DNA of 64,000 nucleotides from an uncultured Muribaculaceae bacterium. Its GTDB lineage: Bacteria; Bacteroidota; Bacteroidia; Bacteroidales; Muribaculaceae. The stretch is from contig CALUMG010000005.1 of assembly GCA_944321705.1 (NCBI GenBank), positions 62,001 to 126,000 on the forward strand, written 5' to 3'. The first letter of the stretch is position 1. Each line of letters starts with the position of its first letter. The translations under genes and the position numbers were made by a program. The notes under the pieces are model-generated. The model worked only from the letters and a program-made list of their open reading frames with translations. It was not told the DNA's origin and searched no databases. This document shows, piece after piece, positions 16,864-26,426 of the stretch.

Positions 16864-17445
16864 ATGGATGAAATCACAAGCGGCGATGCCGATACCCATG
16901 CGGCAGCCGGGCAAGGTGACATTATATGGTGGGCGTTGAGCGCGCCCTATTGCCGTGAGTTGCGAGCCAAGCGCGAGTTGGAGCAAGCCGGGGTGGAATG
17001 CTTCGTCCCGATGCGCTACCGCGTGGTGGAGCGTCGCGGAGGCATGAAGACGCGCGAGTTGCAGCCTGCCATACGCAACCTTGTGTTTGTTCGGGCCACT
17101 GCCGCCGACATGCGCCGTGCAAAGCGGCTCATAAGCATCATCCAGTACCTCACTCGTCCCGAGGATGGTCGCAATATCCCCATCACAGTTCCCGAAAGCG
17201 AGATGCGCCGTTTCATGGCCGTCTGCGAAGCCGATACCGAACATAGCATTTACCTGCGTCCCGACGAGGTCGATCTTCGCCGGGGTACTCGTGTGCGCAT
17301 CATCGGCGGTCCGCTCGATGGCGTTGAGGGCTGGTTTGTAAAGGTTAAAGGCGTGCGCGACCGTCGCGTGGTGGTAATGGTGGGCGACGTGGCAGCCGTG
17401 GCCACCGCCGAAGTCCGTCCCGACCTCCTCGAAATCCTGAAATAA
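16864..17445 (+). CDS. UpxY-family transcription antiterminator (NusG-like)
   Basis: A 193-residue NusG paralogue that should let RNA polymerase read through the long polysaccharide operon. The NGN domain (about residues 20-125) starts with WWALSAPYCRELRAKREL and contains ECFVPMRYRVVERRG and RNLVFVRAT; the C-terminal KOW domain has GTRVRIIGGPLDGVEGWFVKVKG. The ATG at 16864 is chosen because the conserved NGN strand begins soon after; an upstream start at 16729 would add 45 unrelated residues. It is the first gene of the locus, as UpxY genes are in Bacteroides capsule operons. No UpxZ partner is seen next to it. Codon use here is GC-rich, like the chromosome and unlike the locus core. Confidence 0.88.
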   Translation: MDEITSGDADTHAAAGQGDIIWWALSAPYCRELRAKRELEQAGVECFVPMRYRVVERRGGMKTRELQPAIRNLVFVRATAADMRRAKRLISIIQYLTRPEDGRNIPITVPESEMRRFMAVCEADTEHSIYLRPDEVDLRRGTRVRIIGGPLDGVEGWFVKVKGVRDRRVVVMVGDVAAVATAEVRPDLLEILK

Positions 17446-17537
17446 CCTTCATTCAAGTAGTTATCATAAAGCAGATTCTTTAAAAAATATAGGGATTTTC
17501 ATTCTGAAAGTCTTTTCAATCTAATATTGTATTAAAA

Positions 17538-18512
17538 ATGAAAGTGTTAGTAACGGGTGGGGCCGGATTTATAGGGTCCAACCTATGTGAACATCTATTG
17601 AACGAAGGCTATGAGGTGGTGTGCCTTGACAATTTCGCCACCGGCCACATAGAGAATTTGTTGCCATTGATAGAGGCATTCCCGAAAGAGTTTAAGTTGA
17701 TAGTCGGAGATATCCGCAACATGGATGATTGCCGTAAGGCTGTCGAGGGAGTTGATTATGTGTTGCATGAAGCCGCGCTTGGTTCTGTGCCACGTTCAAT
17801 AAAAGACCCTGCTACGACGAATGCGGTGAACATCGGTGGATTCTTGAACATGCTGATAGCATCGCGTGATGCCGGTGTGAAACGTTTTGTGTTTGCGGCC
17901 AGTTCCTCTACTTATGGCGACAGCAAGACGTTGCCGAAAGTAGAGGACGTGATAGGCAGGCCGTTGTCGCCTTATGCCATAACCAAGTATGTCGACGAAC
18001 TGTATGCCGATGTTTTTGCACGAACCTATGGCATTGAATACATCGGGTTGCGCTATTTCAACGTGTTTGGTCGCCGACAAGATCCCAACGGAGCATACGC
18101 GGCAGTTATTCCTCTGTTTGTAAAGAAGTTCATGAACCACGAGTCGCCAAATATCAACGGGGACGGTGAATACAGTCGAGATTTCACATATATCGACAAC
18201 GTAGTGCAAATGAACATGCTCGCCATCAAGGCCGAGGCAGGGAGCGAGGCTGTGAACCAAATCTACAATACAGCATACGGCGAGCGCACTACGCTTAACC
18301 AGTTGGTGGAATACTTGAAAGAAAACCTCAGCGAGTTTGATCCGGCAATATCCTCCGTAGAGCCGACCCACGGACCTAATCGTGCCGGCGACATCCCACA
18401 TTCGCTGGCCTGCATCGACAAGGCTCGCCGCCTTTTGGGCTACAATCCGCAATATTCCATGCGCCAAGGTCTTAAGGAAGCCTGCCGATGGTATTGGGAT
18501 AATCTTAAGTAA
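17538..18512 (+). CDS. UDP-N-acetylglucosamine 4-epimerase (WbpP/TviC type)
   Basis: A 324-residue extended short-chain dehydrogenase. The NAD-binding GGAGFIGS opens the protein, the catalytic region shows SSSTYGD and YAITKY, and RYFNVFG and GDGEYSRDFTYIDN follow as in WbpP and TviC. These enzymes interconvert UDP-GlcNAc and UDP-GalNAc. The next gene is a WbpO/TviB-type dehydrogenase, so together they would make UDP-GalNAcA (uronic acid) for the polymer. A plain UDP-glucose 4-epimerase role is less likely given that partner. It lies 92 bases after the antiterminator gene. Confidence 0.85.
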   Translation: MKVLVTGGAGFIGSNLCEHLLNEGYEVVCLDNFATGHIENLLPLIEAFPKEFKLIVGDIRNMDDCRKAVEGVDYVLHEAALGSVPRSIKDPATTNAVNIGGFLNMLIASRDAGVKRFVFAASSSTYGDSKTLPKVEDVIGRPLSPYAITKYVDELYADVFARTYGIEYIGLRYFNVFGRRQDPNGAYAAVIPLFVKKFMNHESPNINGDGEYSRDFTYIDNVVQMNMLAIKAEAGSEAVNQIYNTAYGERTTLNQLVEYLKENLSEFDPAISSVEPTHGPNRAGDIPHSLACIDKARRLLGYNPQYSMRQGLKEACRWYWDNLK

Positions 18513-18557
18513 TACCGCGTTGACACGTCTTTTCATTTAATCACACACAAATACAAG

Positions 18558-19823
18558 ATGGAAAATATCAAGATTTGCGTAATCGGACTTGGTTACGTAG
18601 GGCTTCCTTTAGCTCGTTTGTTTTCAACTAAGTATGAAACCATAGGGTTCGACATGAACCAAGCGCGAGTGGACGCGTTGATGGCCGGACATGACGCAAC
18701 GCTCGAAGTGAGCGACGAACTGTTGCAGGGAGCCATCAGGAACGGTTTCCGCTGCACGACCGATATCGAGGAGATACGCAGTTGCAATTTCTATGTTGTA
18801 GCTGTTCCTACTCCTGTCGACAGGGACAACCGTCCCGACTTGACTCCGCTCTACGGGGCGAGCACCACAGTGGGCAAGGTCATCTCCAAGGGTGACATCG
18901 TCGTTTACGAATCGACTGTTTATCCCGGCGTGACCGAGGACGAGTGCATCCCGGTAGTTGAGAAGGTGAGCGGACTCAAGTTCAATGTAGATTTCTTTGC
19001 CGGCTACAGCCCCGAGCGCATCAATCCGGGCGACAAGCTGCACACCGTCGAGAAAATCAAGAAAGTTACTTCTGGCTCTACTCCCGAAATCGGCAAAATC
19101 ATCAACGAAGTCTATTCTTCGGTTATAACTGCCGGAACGCATCTTGCACCGTCGATAAAGGTTGCCGAGGCTGCAAAGGTGATTGAGAACTCGCAGCGCG
19201 ACATCAACATAGCCTTTGTCAACGAGTTGTCGAAGATCTTCACGCGCATGGGTATCGACACGCAAGATGTGCTTGAAGCTGCATCGACCAAGTGGAACTT
19301 TTTGCCGTTCAAGCCGGGGCTTGTGGGTGGCCACTGCATCGGCGTAGACCCTTACTATTTGGCTCAATGTGCGCAGCGCTTTGGCTATAATCCCGAAATC
19401 ATATTGGCAGGCCGTCGCATGAATGATGGCATGGGTGAATATGTTGCCAATCAGGTTGTTAAATTGATGCTGAAGAAAGGCATACAGGTCTTGGACGCCA
19501 ACATCGTCATCCTCGGATTCACTTTCAAGGAAAATTGTCCAGACGTTCGCAACACCAAGGTTGTGGACATCTATCGCTCGTTGAAGGAATACAATGTCAA
19601 CATAACTGTCTACGACCCATGGGCAAATCCTGCCGTGGCAAAGCATGAATATGGCATCGACATCACTAATGAATTGCCTGCCGGAACTTACGACGCGGCA
19701 ATCCTCGCAGTAGCGCACGAGAAATTCCATGGCCTCGATGTCGAGTCCATGCTCAACGACCGCCACATAATCTACGACGTAAAAGGTTTCCTCAACCGCA
19801 CCCAAGTCGACGGCCGATTGTAA
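18558..19823 (+). CDS. UDP-N-acetyl-D-galactosamine/glucosamine 6-dehydrogenase (WbpO/TviB type)
   Basis: A 421-residue nucleotide-sugar dehydrogenase of the UDP-glucose/GDP-mannose dehydrogenase superfamily. GLGYVGLPLA binds NAD, YESTVYPGVTE and GYSPERINPGD are family blocks, and the catalytic Cys is in GGHCIGVDPYYL. The C-terminal domain has GFTFKENCPDVRNTKV. It oxidises C6 of the N-acetylhexosamine in two steps to a uronic acid. Its closest pattern is WbpO/TviB, which use UDP-GalNAc or UDP-GlcNAc. The 4-epimerase next door supports UDP-GalNAcA as product. This is the last GC-rich gene before the AT-rich core begins at about 19.9 kb. Confidence 0.88.
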   Translation: MENIKICVIGLGYVGLPLARLFSTKYETIGFDMNQARVDALMAGHDATLEVSDELLQGAIRNGFRCTTDIEEIRSCNFYVVAVPTPVDRDNRPDLTPLYGASTTVGKVISKGDIVVYESTVYPGVTEDECIPVVEKVSGLKFNVDFFAGYSPERINPGDKLHTVEKIKKVTSGSTPEIGKIINEVYSSVITAGTHLAPSIKVAEAAKVIENSQRDINIAFVNELSKIFTRMGIDTQDVLEAASTKWNFLPFKPGLVGGHCIGVDPYYLAQCAQRFGYNPEIILAGRRMNDGMGEYVANQVVKLMLKKGIQVLDANIVILGFTFKENCPDVRNTKVVDIYRSLKEYNVNITVYDPWANPAVAKHEYGIDITNELPAGTYDAAILAVAHEKFHGLDVESMLNDRHIIYDVKGFLNRTQVDGRL

Positions 19824-19896
19824 AAAATAACATGGGGAGAATCTGCAGTTGTTTTGTGTCTTTCATTATGTGTTTTAGTTTTATAATTAAATAAAA

Positions 19897-20436
19897 ATGA
19901 GATTCATTTTTAGCATTGTTAATGCTATATGTTATTTATTCATGTCTCCATTCCATTATTGGAAATTCAGAGGAGTCAAAATGGGGAAGAATAATTATCT
20001 GTATACTAAACATATAGGGTCTGAACCTTATTTAATAGAAATTGGAGATAATTGTCACATTACTTCGGGGACAAAGTTCTTTACTCATGGAGGAGGCGCT
20101 CCTTTGAGATTAGAGATGCCTGATTTTGATACATTCGGAAAGATAATAATTGGAAATAATGTTTACATAGGCAATAACTGTCTTATAATGCCCGGTGTTA
20201 CAATTGGGGATAATGTGGTAGTAGGTGCTGGGTCTGTAGTGACAAAAAGCATACCTTCAAATTGTGTAGTGGCAGGTAATCCTGCAAAGTACATTAAAGA
20301 TTTTAAATCTTATCGAGATAGTATGGTAAAGCATGATTTTAAAACCAAACTATTGCATTATAAAGATAAGAAACAAAAAATACTCACGGCCGATGAATCT
20401 TTATTTATAAAAAAAGGATATATATCGATAAAATAG
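19897..20436 (+). CDS. Hexapeptide-repeat acyltransferase, membrane-anchored
   Basis: A 179-residue left-handed beta-helix acyltransferase. A hydrophobic N-terminal stretch (MRFIFSIVNAICYLFMS) could anchor it. The repeats run through IGNNVYIGNNCLIMPGVTIG and VGAGSVVTKSIPSN, ending in the NPAKYIK motif of CysE/NodL/WcaF-type acetyltransferases. It probably O-acetylates a sugar of the repeat unit. This is the first gene of the AT-rich part of the locus: base composition drops sharply compared with the dehydrogenase 73 bases upstream. Confidence 0.8.
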   Translation: MRFIFSIVNAICYLFMSPFHYWKFRGVKMGKNNYLYTKHIGSEPYLIEIGDNCHITSGTKFFTHGGGAPLRLEMPDFDTFGKIIIGNNVYIGNNCLIMPGVTIGDNVVVGAGSVVTKSIPSNCVVAGNPAKYIKDFKSYRDSMVKHDFKTKLLHYKDKKQKILTADESLFIKKGYISIK

Positions 20437-20467
20437 AATCAACGAGTTGATTTCAATACATTTGCGT

Positions 20468-21808
20468 ATGTCTATTTTGCATTCAGATAATGAGCGAACA
20501 TCCAAGATAAAAAAAAATGTGGTCATAATGTTGGGTATAAAAGGCGTGTCATTATTGATAAGCCTTTTATATGTGCCGCTATTGTTACATAGCATGAATG
20601 CTGTTAACTACGGAATATGGTTAACATTGACATCGTTGATTGCATGGATCTCGATGTTTGATATCGGACTTGGTAATGGGTTGAGAAACAAATTATCAAT
20701 CGCGTTAGCAAATGGAAATAAACAACTTGGCCGTACTTATGTAAGTACGGCATATATATGTATTTCTGCGTTAGTCCTTATCTTAATAATTCTTTTTGTC
20801 GCTATTCAACAATTTGTATCATGGCAAGATATACTTAATGCTACTGCTGTAGATAAAAAGCAACTGGACTTATTAGTTTTTATAGTATTTGCCGCGTTTG
20901 GTTTGCAATTTGTTCTTAATCTTATAAATTCGATATTGTTGGCAATGCAGATGCCTGCATTTTCTTCATTTATATTGATGGCAGGCCAATTATTTTCATT
21001 TATAGTTGTATTCATACTTGTCAAGATATTTCATGTCAATTCGTTACTTATTCTCGGAGGAACTATTTCATTGATTCCACCTGCCGTTATGCTTGTATCG
21101 AGTATTATATTATTTAAAAGCAAGTATAAGGATATATCACCATCATTTAAGTATTTCAACATATATAAAATAAAAGATATACTGTCGTTGGGCATAAAGT
21201 TTTTTATAATACAAATAATAACTATAGTACTTTATCAAACCAACAATCTAATAATAACACATACAGTTGGTAATAGTGCCGTAGTAGAGTATAATGTAGC
21301 ATATAAGTATATGCATGTTTTAGTTATGGTGTTTACCATAATCGTTACGCCTCTATGGTCGGCAACGACTGAAGCATATACTAAAAAAGATTTTGCATGG
21401 ATTAAAGGAATTAATAGGCAAATGCGAAAGATTGTGGTTATAATGGCTTGTATAGGATTGGTAATGTTAATTGTATCGAAACAAGTATATGAAATATGGC
21501 TTGGCAACAATGAATTGAATATAAATTTTTCAACGAGTATGTTGTTGTACATATACTCAATATTTATGATAATGTATGGAAATTACGGATATATATTAAA
21601 TGGAATTGGGAAATTGCAAATTCAGATTTATGCTACCTTGATATTGGCTATGGCTTATATACCTGCGGCTATATTTGCAGGACGTTTTTGGGGATTGAAC
21701 GGAATTCTTTTAATGTTTGCATTAAGTCCCATGGTTAATTACATTTGGTCCAAAATACAATTTATAAAGTTGATAAATGGTTCTGCCACGGGCATATGGA
21801 ATCGGTAA
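20468..21808 (+). CDS. Wzx-like oligosaccharide flippase
   Basis: A 446-residue integral membrane protein with about 12 to 14 predicted helices, in the MATE/MVF-related polysaccharide flippase family. The N-terminal region LGIKGVSLLISLLYVPLLL and GIWLTLTSLIAWISMFDIGLGNGLRNK is typical: Wzx proteins carry a DxGLGNGLRN block after helix 2. It should move undecaprenyl-linked repeat units to the periplasmic face. ATG 20468 is preferred to a TTG 21 bases upstream. It lies directly before the polymerase, as in Wzx/Wzy loci. Confidence 0.85.
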   Translation: MSILHSDNERTSKIKKNVVIMLGIKGVSLLISLLYVPLLLHSMNAVNYGIWLTLTSLIAWISMFDIGLGNGLRNKLSIALANGNKQLGRTYVSTAYICISALVLILIILFVAIQQFVSWQDILNATAVDKKQLDLLVFIVFAAFGLQFVLNLINSILLAMQMPAFSSFILMAGQLFSFIVVFILVKIFHVNSLLILGGTISLIPPAVMLVSSIILFKSKYKDISPSFKYFNIYKIKDILSLGIKFFIIQIITIVLYQTNNLIITHTVGNSAVVEYNVAYKYMHVLVMVFTIIVTPLWSATTEAYTKKDFAWIKGINRQMRKIVVIMACIGLVMLIVSKQVYEIWLGNNELNINFSTSMLLYIYSIFMIMYGNYGYILNGIGKLQIQIYATLILAMAYIPAAIFAGRFWGLNGILLMFALSPMVNYIWSKIQFIKLINGSATGIWNR

Positions 21809-21810
21809 TT

Positions 21811-23028
21811 ATGGAAAAAAATAAGCGGCAATCATTTGTCGATTATTTTTTAATATCATCTATAATAGCGCTCACAGGATTTGAGTTCTTCTTCAGAGCC
21901 ATAGAATTGTTCTTTTATATAATCGGTCCGATAAGTTGCATTGTTTTCATACATCGGAAGCGTAAATTCACCGTCCAATTTGTCTTATTCTTATTAATGC
22001 TGATCGCATGGTCATCGGTACAGATCATGTTGGGCTACAGTACTGTAAGTGCATTAATTCATTTCAATATCAGATTTATAATATATTATTTAGTTGTAGC
22101 ATCTGTCGGGAATAACTTCGGGAGAATATTTGTAAACATCGTTACATGCATTTCTGCGATTAGCATAGTCATGTATGCATCGATAAATTTATTCCCTGGT
22201 ATTTATAAATTCCTATATGCTATATCTCTTGGAATAAGTCCTCTCGGAGGTGGCATAGATGCTGAGTTGACATCAAATCCTGGTCATTCGTTAATAATAT
22301 TTTTCCTCCCGACGGTACATACGATACGAAACAGCGGACCTTTTTGGGAGCCGGGTATGTTTGCCGTCTTCATAAACATTGCATTGGCATTAAATGTGAT
22401 CAGGACGTGCAAATTAGCAGATAATAAGAATATAATACTCGTTATAGCATCGTTGACAACCCTATCTACAACTTCTTATATAGCAACGATATCGATCCTG
22501 TTATATTTTTATTTGGTGATCAATCGTAATGCAAGATCTATAATTGGGATATTGGTGATAGGTATATGTTCCGTGTATTTCTTAGAGTCGGATTTCGGGT
22601 ATGAGAAAATTAAGAGTAATTCGGAAAATACGGCAGCTTATAGCAGATTTGGAGCCATTAATTATCATGTAAGTATTATCAAGGAATATCCTATATCTGG
22701 ACGAGGATTTCAATCAGGTGAAGAGGATAATAAGATGGAAGTCTCCCCTAATGGTTTGACAAATTTAATAGTATTTTTCGGAATCCCGTTTTCTGTGTAC
22801 TTGTATTTATTGTTGTTGAAGTCGTCTTTCCGTTTTGCCGGTTGTTTCAGTGCTAACAGAAAATTGGCAGCAAATGCAATCTTAATCTACTTGATTTTTT
22901 TAATAGTGGCTTTTTCCCAAGATGTCACGACAAGGCATTTCTATTATATTTTGATGATGTATCCTCTTGTAAATAGGCCTGTTAAAATAAAAAAACGTTT
23001 AATAAATGAAAGTTGCCATATTGTCTAA
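21811..23028 (+). CDS. Wzy-like O-antigen/capsule polymerase
   Basis: A roughly 405-residue membrane protein with about ten hydrophobic helices and no strong sequence signature, as usual for Wzy. A large periplasmic loop containing SGPFWEPGMFAVF and a later loop with SGRGFQSGEED match the two-loop layout of polymerases; FWEPG is frequent in Wzy-like proteins. It would join flipped repeat units into a chain. The start at 21811 follows the flippase stop by two bases; ATG 21796 is an alternative. Its end overlaps the next gene by 23 bases, showing a tightly packed operon. Confidence 0.8.
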   Translation: MEKNKRQSFVDYFLISSIIALTGFEFFFRAIELFFYIIGPISCIVFIHRKRKFTVQFVLFLLMLIAWSSVQIMLGYSTVSALIHFNIRFIIYYLVVASVGNNFGRIFVNIVTCISAISIVMYASINLFPGIYKFLYAISLGISPLGGGIDAELTSNPGHSLIIFFLPTVHTIRNSGPFWEPGMFAVFINIALALNVIRTCKLADNKNIILVIASLTTLSTTSYIATISILLYFYLVINRNARSIIGILVIGICSVYFLESDFGYEKIKSNSENTAAYSRFGAINYHVSIIKEYPISGRGFQSGEEDNKMEVSPNGLTNLIVFFGIPFSVYLYLLLLKSSFRFAGCFSANRKLAANAILIYLIFLIVAFSQDVTTRHFYYILMMYPLVNRPVKIKKRLINESCHIV

Positions 23029-24190
23029 ATATCCTTTTCCACAAGGAATGGCTGCGACAAATAGGATAAAGGCTTATGCTTGTGGCCTTAACGCAAATGA
23101 TGTGGAAGTGTGTACAATCATCGTTGAACCAACAGACAGCTATCGTCATTATGATGATAGATTACAAAACCATGGTGAGTACAAAGGAGTAAAATATGTT
23201 TATACCTCGGGAAGGTATAAAGACAGGAGAAGATGGGCAAGGGGATTGTCTTTAAAGAGTGGATATAGGTTTCTATACGGAATATACTCGACTTGGAAAT
23301 TTATAAAGAAAGAGAAGTTTGATACTATAATAGTCAGTAATGATACACCGGCTTTCCTTTGGGCATATTTAAAGTTGGCAAAGTACATAAGGGCAAAGTC
23401 ATTGTTCATTTTCGACGAATATCCTATTCCGATAAGGCATAAATTGAAATCGGACATTCCGGGATATAAAAAATTCTTATATCGTGTCGTATTGAAGAAT
23501 TTTGACGGTTATGTTTCAATCAGCCAAAAACTCGCTGACTTTTATAAAGGCTATGCGAATAAACCGTGTATGTTATTATCGATAATTGTCAATACCGATG
23601 TTTTTAAAGAAATATCAGATGTAAAAAAGAGAGATGCGATTACTTATGTCGGTAATATGGAGTTGACAAAAGATAATGTGGATAATATTATCACTGCGTT
23701 CAGCATGGTAGCAGAGAAGTATCATGATTATTCATTAAATTTTTATGGAACTCCGAATAGGGAAACAAGAGAATATTTATCACAGTTGATAAAAAATTTC
23801 AAATTGTCGGACAGAGTGTTTTTGAAAGGGAAAGTGGCCAATGAAGATGTGCCAAAGATATTGGGTGAATCGAAGATACTTGTTTCCTCCCAACCTAAGA
23901 CTAAACGCGCTGAGGGTGGGTTCCCGACTAAATTAGGTGAATATGTCGCAATGGGAGTGCCTACCATAATATGCGATGTAGGAGAAAACAGTAAATATTT
24001 AGAGCCAGGTAAAGAGTGTATATATGCAAAACCGGAAGATCCTTATGATTTTGCCGATAAGATTGCATTTGTAATCGACAATTATGAGTTGGCTTTATCT
24101 ATTGCAAAAAACGGACAAAAGGTCATAATCGATAAATATTCGCATGTTGCGGCAGGAAGAAGGTTGAAAGAATTTATAGAATCCCTATGA
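23006..24190 (+). CDS. Glycosyltransferase family 4 (first of four)
   Basis: A 394-residue GT-B fold enzyme. The N-terminal domain starts MKVAILSKYPFPQGMAATNR, and the C-terminal nucleotide-sugar domain begins at ITYVGNMELTKDN and includes RVFLKGKV and the EX7E-like GGFPTKLGEYVAMGVPTI. It should add one sugar of the repeat unit in the cytoplasm; donor and acceptor cannot be read from sequence. It overlaps the polymerase gene at its start and the next gene by four bases (ATGA). Confidence 0.83.
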   Translation: MKVAILSKYPFPQGMAATNRIKAYACGLNANDVEVCTIIVEPTDSYRHYDDRLQNHGEYKGVKYVYTSGRYKDRRRWARGLSLKSGYRFLYGIYSTWKFIKKEKFDTIIVSNDTPAFLWAYLKLAKYIRAKSLFIFDEYPIPIRHKLKSDIPGYKKFLYRVVLKNFDGYVSISQKLADFYKGYANKPCMLLSIIVNTDVFKEISDVKKRDAITYVGNMELTKDNVDNIITAFSMVAEKYHDYSLNFYGTPNRETREYLSQLIKNFKLSDRVFLKGKVANEDVPKILGESKILVSSQPKTKRAEGGFPTKLGEYVAMGVPTIICDVGENSKYLEPGKECIYAKPEDPYDFADKIAFVIDNYELALSIAKNGQKVIIDKYSHVAAGRRLKEFIESL

Positions 24191-25371
24191 AAAAGAATGT
24201 TATCATAATTTCTTGTGCAGGATTATGTTATGAAAACAGTGCTGCTGCGGCAAGAATGAGTAATTATGCTAAGGCATTGGCCTCATGCGAAGGCGTGAAT
24301 GTGTATTTGCTTTCTCAAAAGTACTATGAACCTGATGCCATGATGATTAATCTTAATAATGACACTGAAAATATATTTACAACGGAGAAAGGAAATCATG
24401 TAAATGGTAGGAATGTTTTAAGCATTCTTAAATTCGTCAAGAGCGTAAATAAATTTAGGAAAAAACTTGAGGAAGATTCGGTTTACTTGTTTTATCCGAC
24501 ATCAAATCCTTTATGTGAACTCATTTTCTTATTTTACAATAGGATATTTACAAATGTGAAACTTTATTGTGAAGTAAACGAGATAAGAAAGTATGATTCG
24601 GGATTAAGGAGGCTTCCAGCCGCAAAAAGAATAATCTATAACTTAATGTATTCTTCATATGAGGTTTTGCTTCATTTTTATGATGGATTGGTATGTATTT
24701 CCCGTAATATAGAAAAATATGCGAATAGGTATAATAAGCATTCAATTGTAGTACCGATACTTTCTGATATAATAAAAGCAACAAATAAGCCACGAATAAG
24801 TGATGAAAGAGAAGTTGTTAAATATGTTTTCACAGGATCAATTTCGATAGAAAAAGAAAACTTGATTGAATTGATAAAAGGGTTTGCATTGTTGAATGAA
24901 CGGCATAGGAATTGGGCGCTGTACTTGTATGGGAATATTACAGGGACTGATAGTAAAATTATCAATCAATTGACATCAGAATATCAACTTGACAGTAACA
25001 TTCATATATGTAAAGCAATTCCTCACGATGAAGTCCCTTATGTGTTAAAAGACGCGGATTGCTTGATATTGCCTCGTTGCAATAATAAGCAAAATTTTTA
25101 CGGGTTTTCCACGAAACTTTCAGAATATGCAGTATCTGGGACTCCTATTATAATGACTAATACCGGTGTCGTTGCCGATTACTTTAAGGACGGGTATGAT
25201 TGTTTAATAGTATCGGGATATTCAGCCCATGATTTTTATGAAAAGTTTGTCCAATTTGAAAGTTTGACTGTAGAACAGAAATGTCTGATCGGAGAAAATG
25301 CTCGGCTTACTGCCGCGAAATATTTTGATTGGAGAAAATATGCGAATGATCTTAATTCGTTTTTGAAATAA
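24187..25371 (+). CDS. Glycosyltransferase family 4-like (second)
   Basis: A 394-residue GT-B enzyme similar in layout to its upstream neighbour. The start overlaps the previous stop by four bases. The C-terminal domain shows YVFTGSISIEKENL, HICKAIPHDEVPYVL and YGFSTKLSEYAVSGTPIIM, the donor-binding region. The N-terminal half is weakly conserved, with VNEIRKYDSG in the acceptor side. Sugar specificity is unknown. A tandem pair of similar length suggests an old duplication, though identity is low. Confidence 0.78.
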   Translation: MKKNVIIISCAGLCYENSAAAARMSNYAKALASCEGVNVYLLSQKYYEPDAMMINLNNDTENIFTTEKGNHVNGRNVLSILKFVKSVNKFRKKLEEDSVYLFYPTSNPLCELIFLFYNRIFTNVKLYCEVNEIRKYDSGLRRLPAAKRIIYNLMYSSYEVLLHFYDGLVCISRNIEKYANRYNKHSIVVPILSDIIKATNKPRISDEREVVKYVFTGSISIEKENLIELIKGFALLNERHRNWALYLYGNITGTDSKIINQLTSEYQLDSNIHICKAIPHDEVPYVLKDADCLILPRCNNKQNFYGFSTKLSEYAVSGTPIIMTNTGVVADYFKDGYDCLIVSGYSAHDFYEKFVQFESLTVEQKCLIGENARLTAAKYFDWRKYANDLNSFLK

Positions 25372-25374
25372 AAT

Positions 25375-26424
25375 ATGAAGCATGTAGCAATAATGATACC
25401 CACATTGGGCAAGGGTGGGGCAGAGAAACAAGGAATTCAGTTGTTAAATGCCTTAGGAGAAAAATACAGAATACAATTGATAATTACTTACCCAGAGGTC
25501 GGTTACGAGCCGGAATTACTTTCATCAATCACTTCTGACAACTACGAAATTTATAAATTAAGTGGTTCGACATTAAGAAGACTTATGTCGATATACAATA
25601 TATTGCGTGAAGGCAAAACAGATGCAATGTTTTGTTATTTGACGTGGCCAGATTTTTATGGCCCTATTATAGGGAAGTTGGCTGGTGTGGCTAAAATATA
25701 TCAAGGAATAAGAAGTGTGTATCTTCCAAAATCAAAATTGAAGTATGAATTAATAGGAAATAAATTTGCCACAGGTGTTATAATTAACAATTACGCTGGT
25801 GTAGAAATATTTGAGAAGGCTGGAATAAAAAATATGACGGTGATACCAAATTGCTATCCAAATATTCAAGATTTTTATGAACGGCCAAAAAAGGATGTAA
25901 TTAATATAATTACGGTCGCAAGATTTGTTGAGCAGAAAGATTATTATACAGCTTTGTCTGTCATAGCCAATGTAAAGAAACAAGTACCAAATATAAAGTA
26001 TTGGATATTAGGCCATGGAGAATTGGAGGGGCAAATCAGAATGTGGATTTCGGAATTGAAACTTGATGAGACTGTGAGTGTGTTTATAAATCCGCATGGG
26101 ATTCTTAATTATTTGAAAGAGGCGGATATCTATTTGTCGACATCTTTATTTGAGGGTACTAGCAATTCTATTATGGAAGCAATGGATGCTTCATTGCCGG
26201 TTGTGACAACAAACGCCGGCGACAATGATCGTTTGGTTAAAGATGGTTTAACTGGTTTTTGCACGGTATGCGGGGATGTCGTCAATCTTTCAAATGCAAT
26301 CATGAAACTCGTGTCATCATACGAAATGAGAATTGGTATGGGACAAAAAGGACACGAGTTGTTGTGTGAAAATTATTCATTTTCAAAGTTTAAGGAAAAT
26401 TATTTGAGATTATTGGCATACTAA
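25375..26424 (+). CDS. Glycosyltransferase family 4 (third)
   Basis: A 349-residue GT-B enzyme. The Gly-rich acceptor loop IPTLGKGGAEKQ is at the N terminus. The C-terminal domain contains TVARFVEQKDYYT, ILGHGELEGQI and the EX7E motif in FEGTSNSIMEAMDASLPVV. These are strong family GT4 signatures. It begins three bases after the previous stop. The donor sugar is unknown. Confidence 0.87.
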   Translation: MKHVAIMIPTLGKGGAEKQGIQLLNALGEKYRIQLIITYPEVGYEPELLSSITSDNYEIYKLSGSTLRRLMSIYNILREGKTDAMFCYLTWPDFYGPIIGKLAGVAKIYQGIRSVYLPKSKLKYELIGNKFATGVIINNYAGVEIFEKAGIKNMTVIPNCYPNIQDFYERPKKDVINIITVARFVEQKDYYTALSVIANVKKQVPNIKYWILGHGELEGQIRMWISELKLDETVSVFINPHGILNYLKEADIYLSTSLFEGTSNSIMEAMDASLPVVTTNAGDNDRLVKDGLTGFCTVCGDVVNLSNAIMKLVSSYEMRIGMGQKGHELLCENYSFSKFKENYLRLLAY

Positions 26425-26426
26425 AT

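Noticed and set aside
16372..17244. 290-residue minus-strand frame over the capsule-locus leader and upxY
   Set aside because: It lies antisense to a clear NusG-like gene, runs through the terminator and promoter at its 3' end, and has no recognisable family pattern.
18624..19805. 393-residue minus-strand frame
   Set aside because: Exact shadow of the nucleotide-sugar dehydrogenase, whose motifs are unmistakable; long antisense frames are expected from its codon use.
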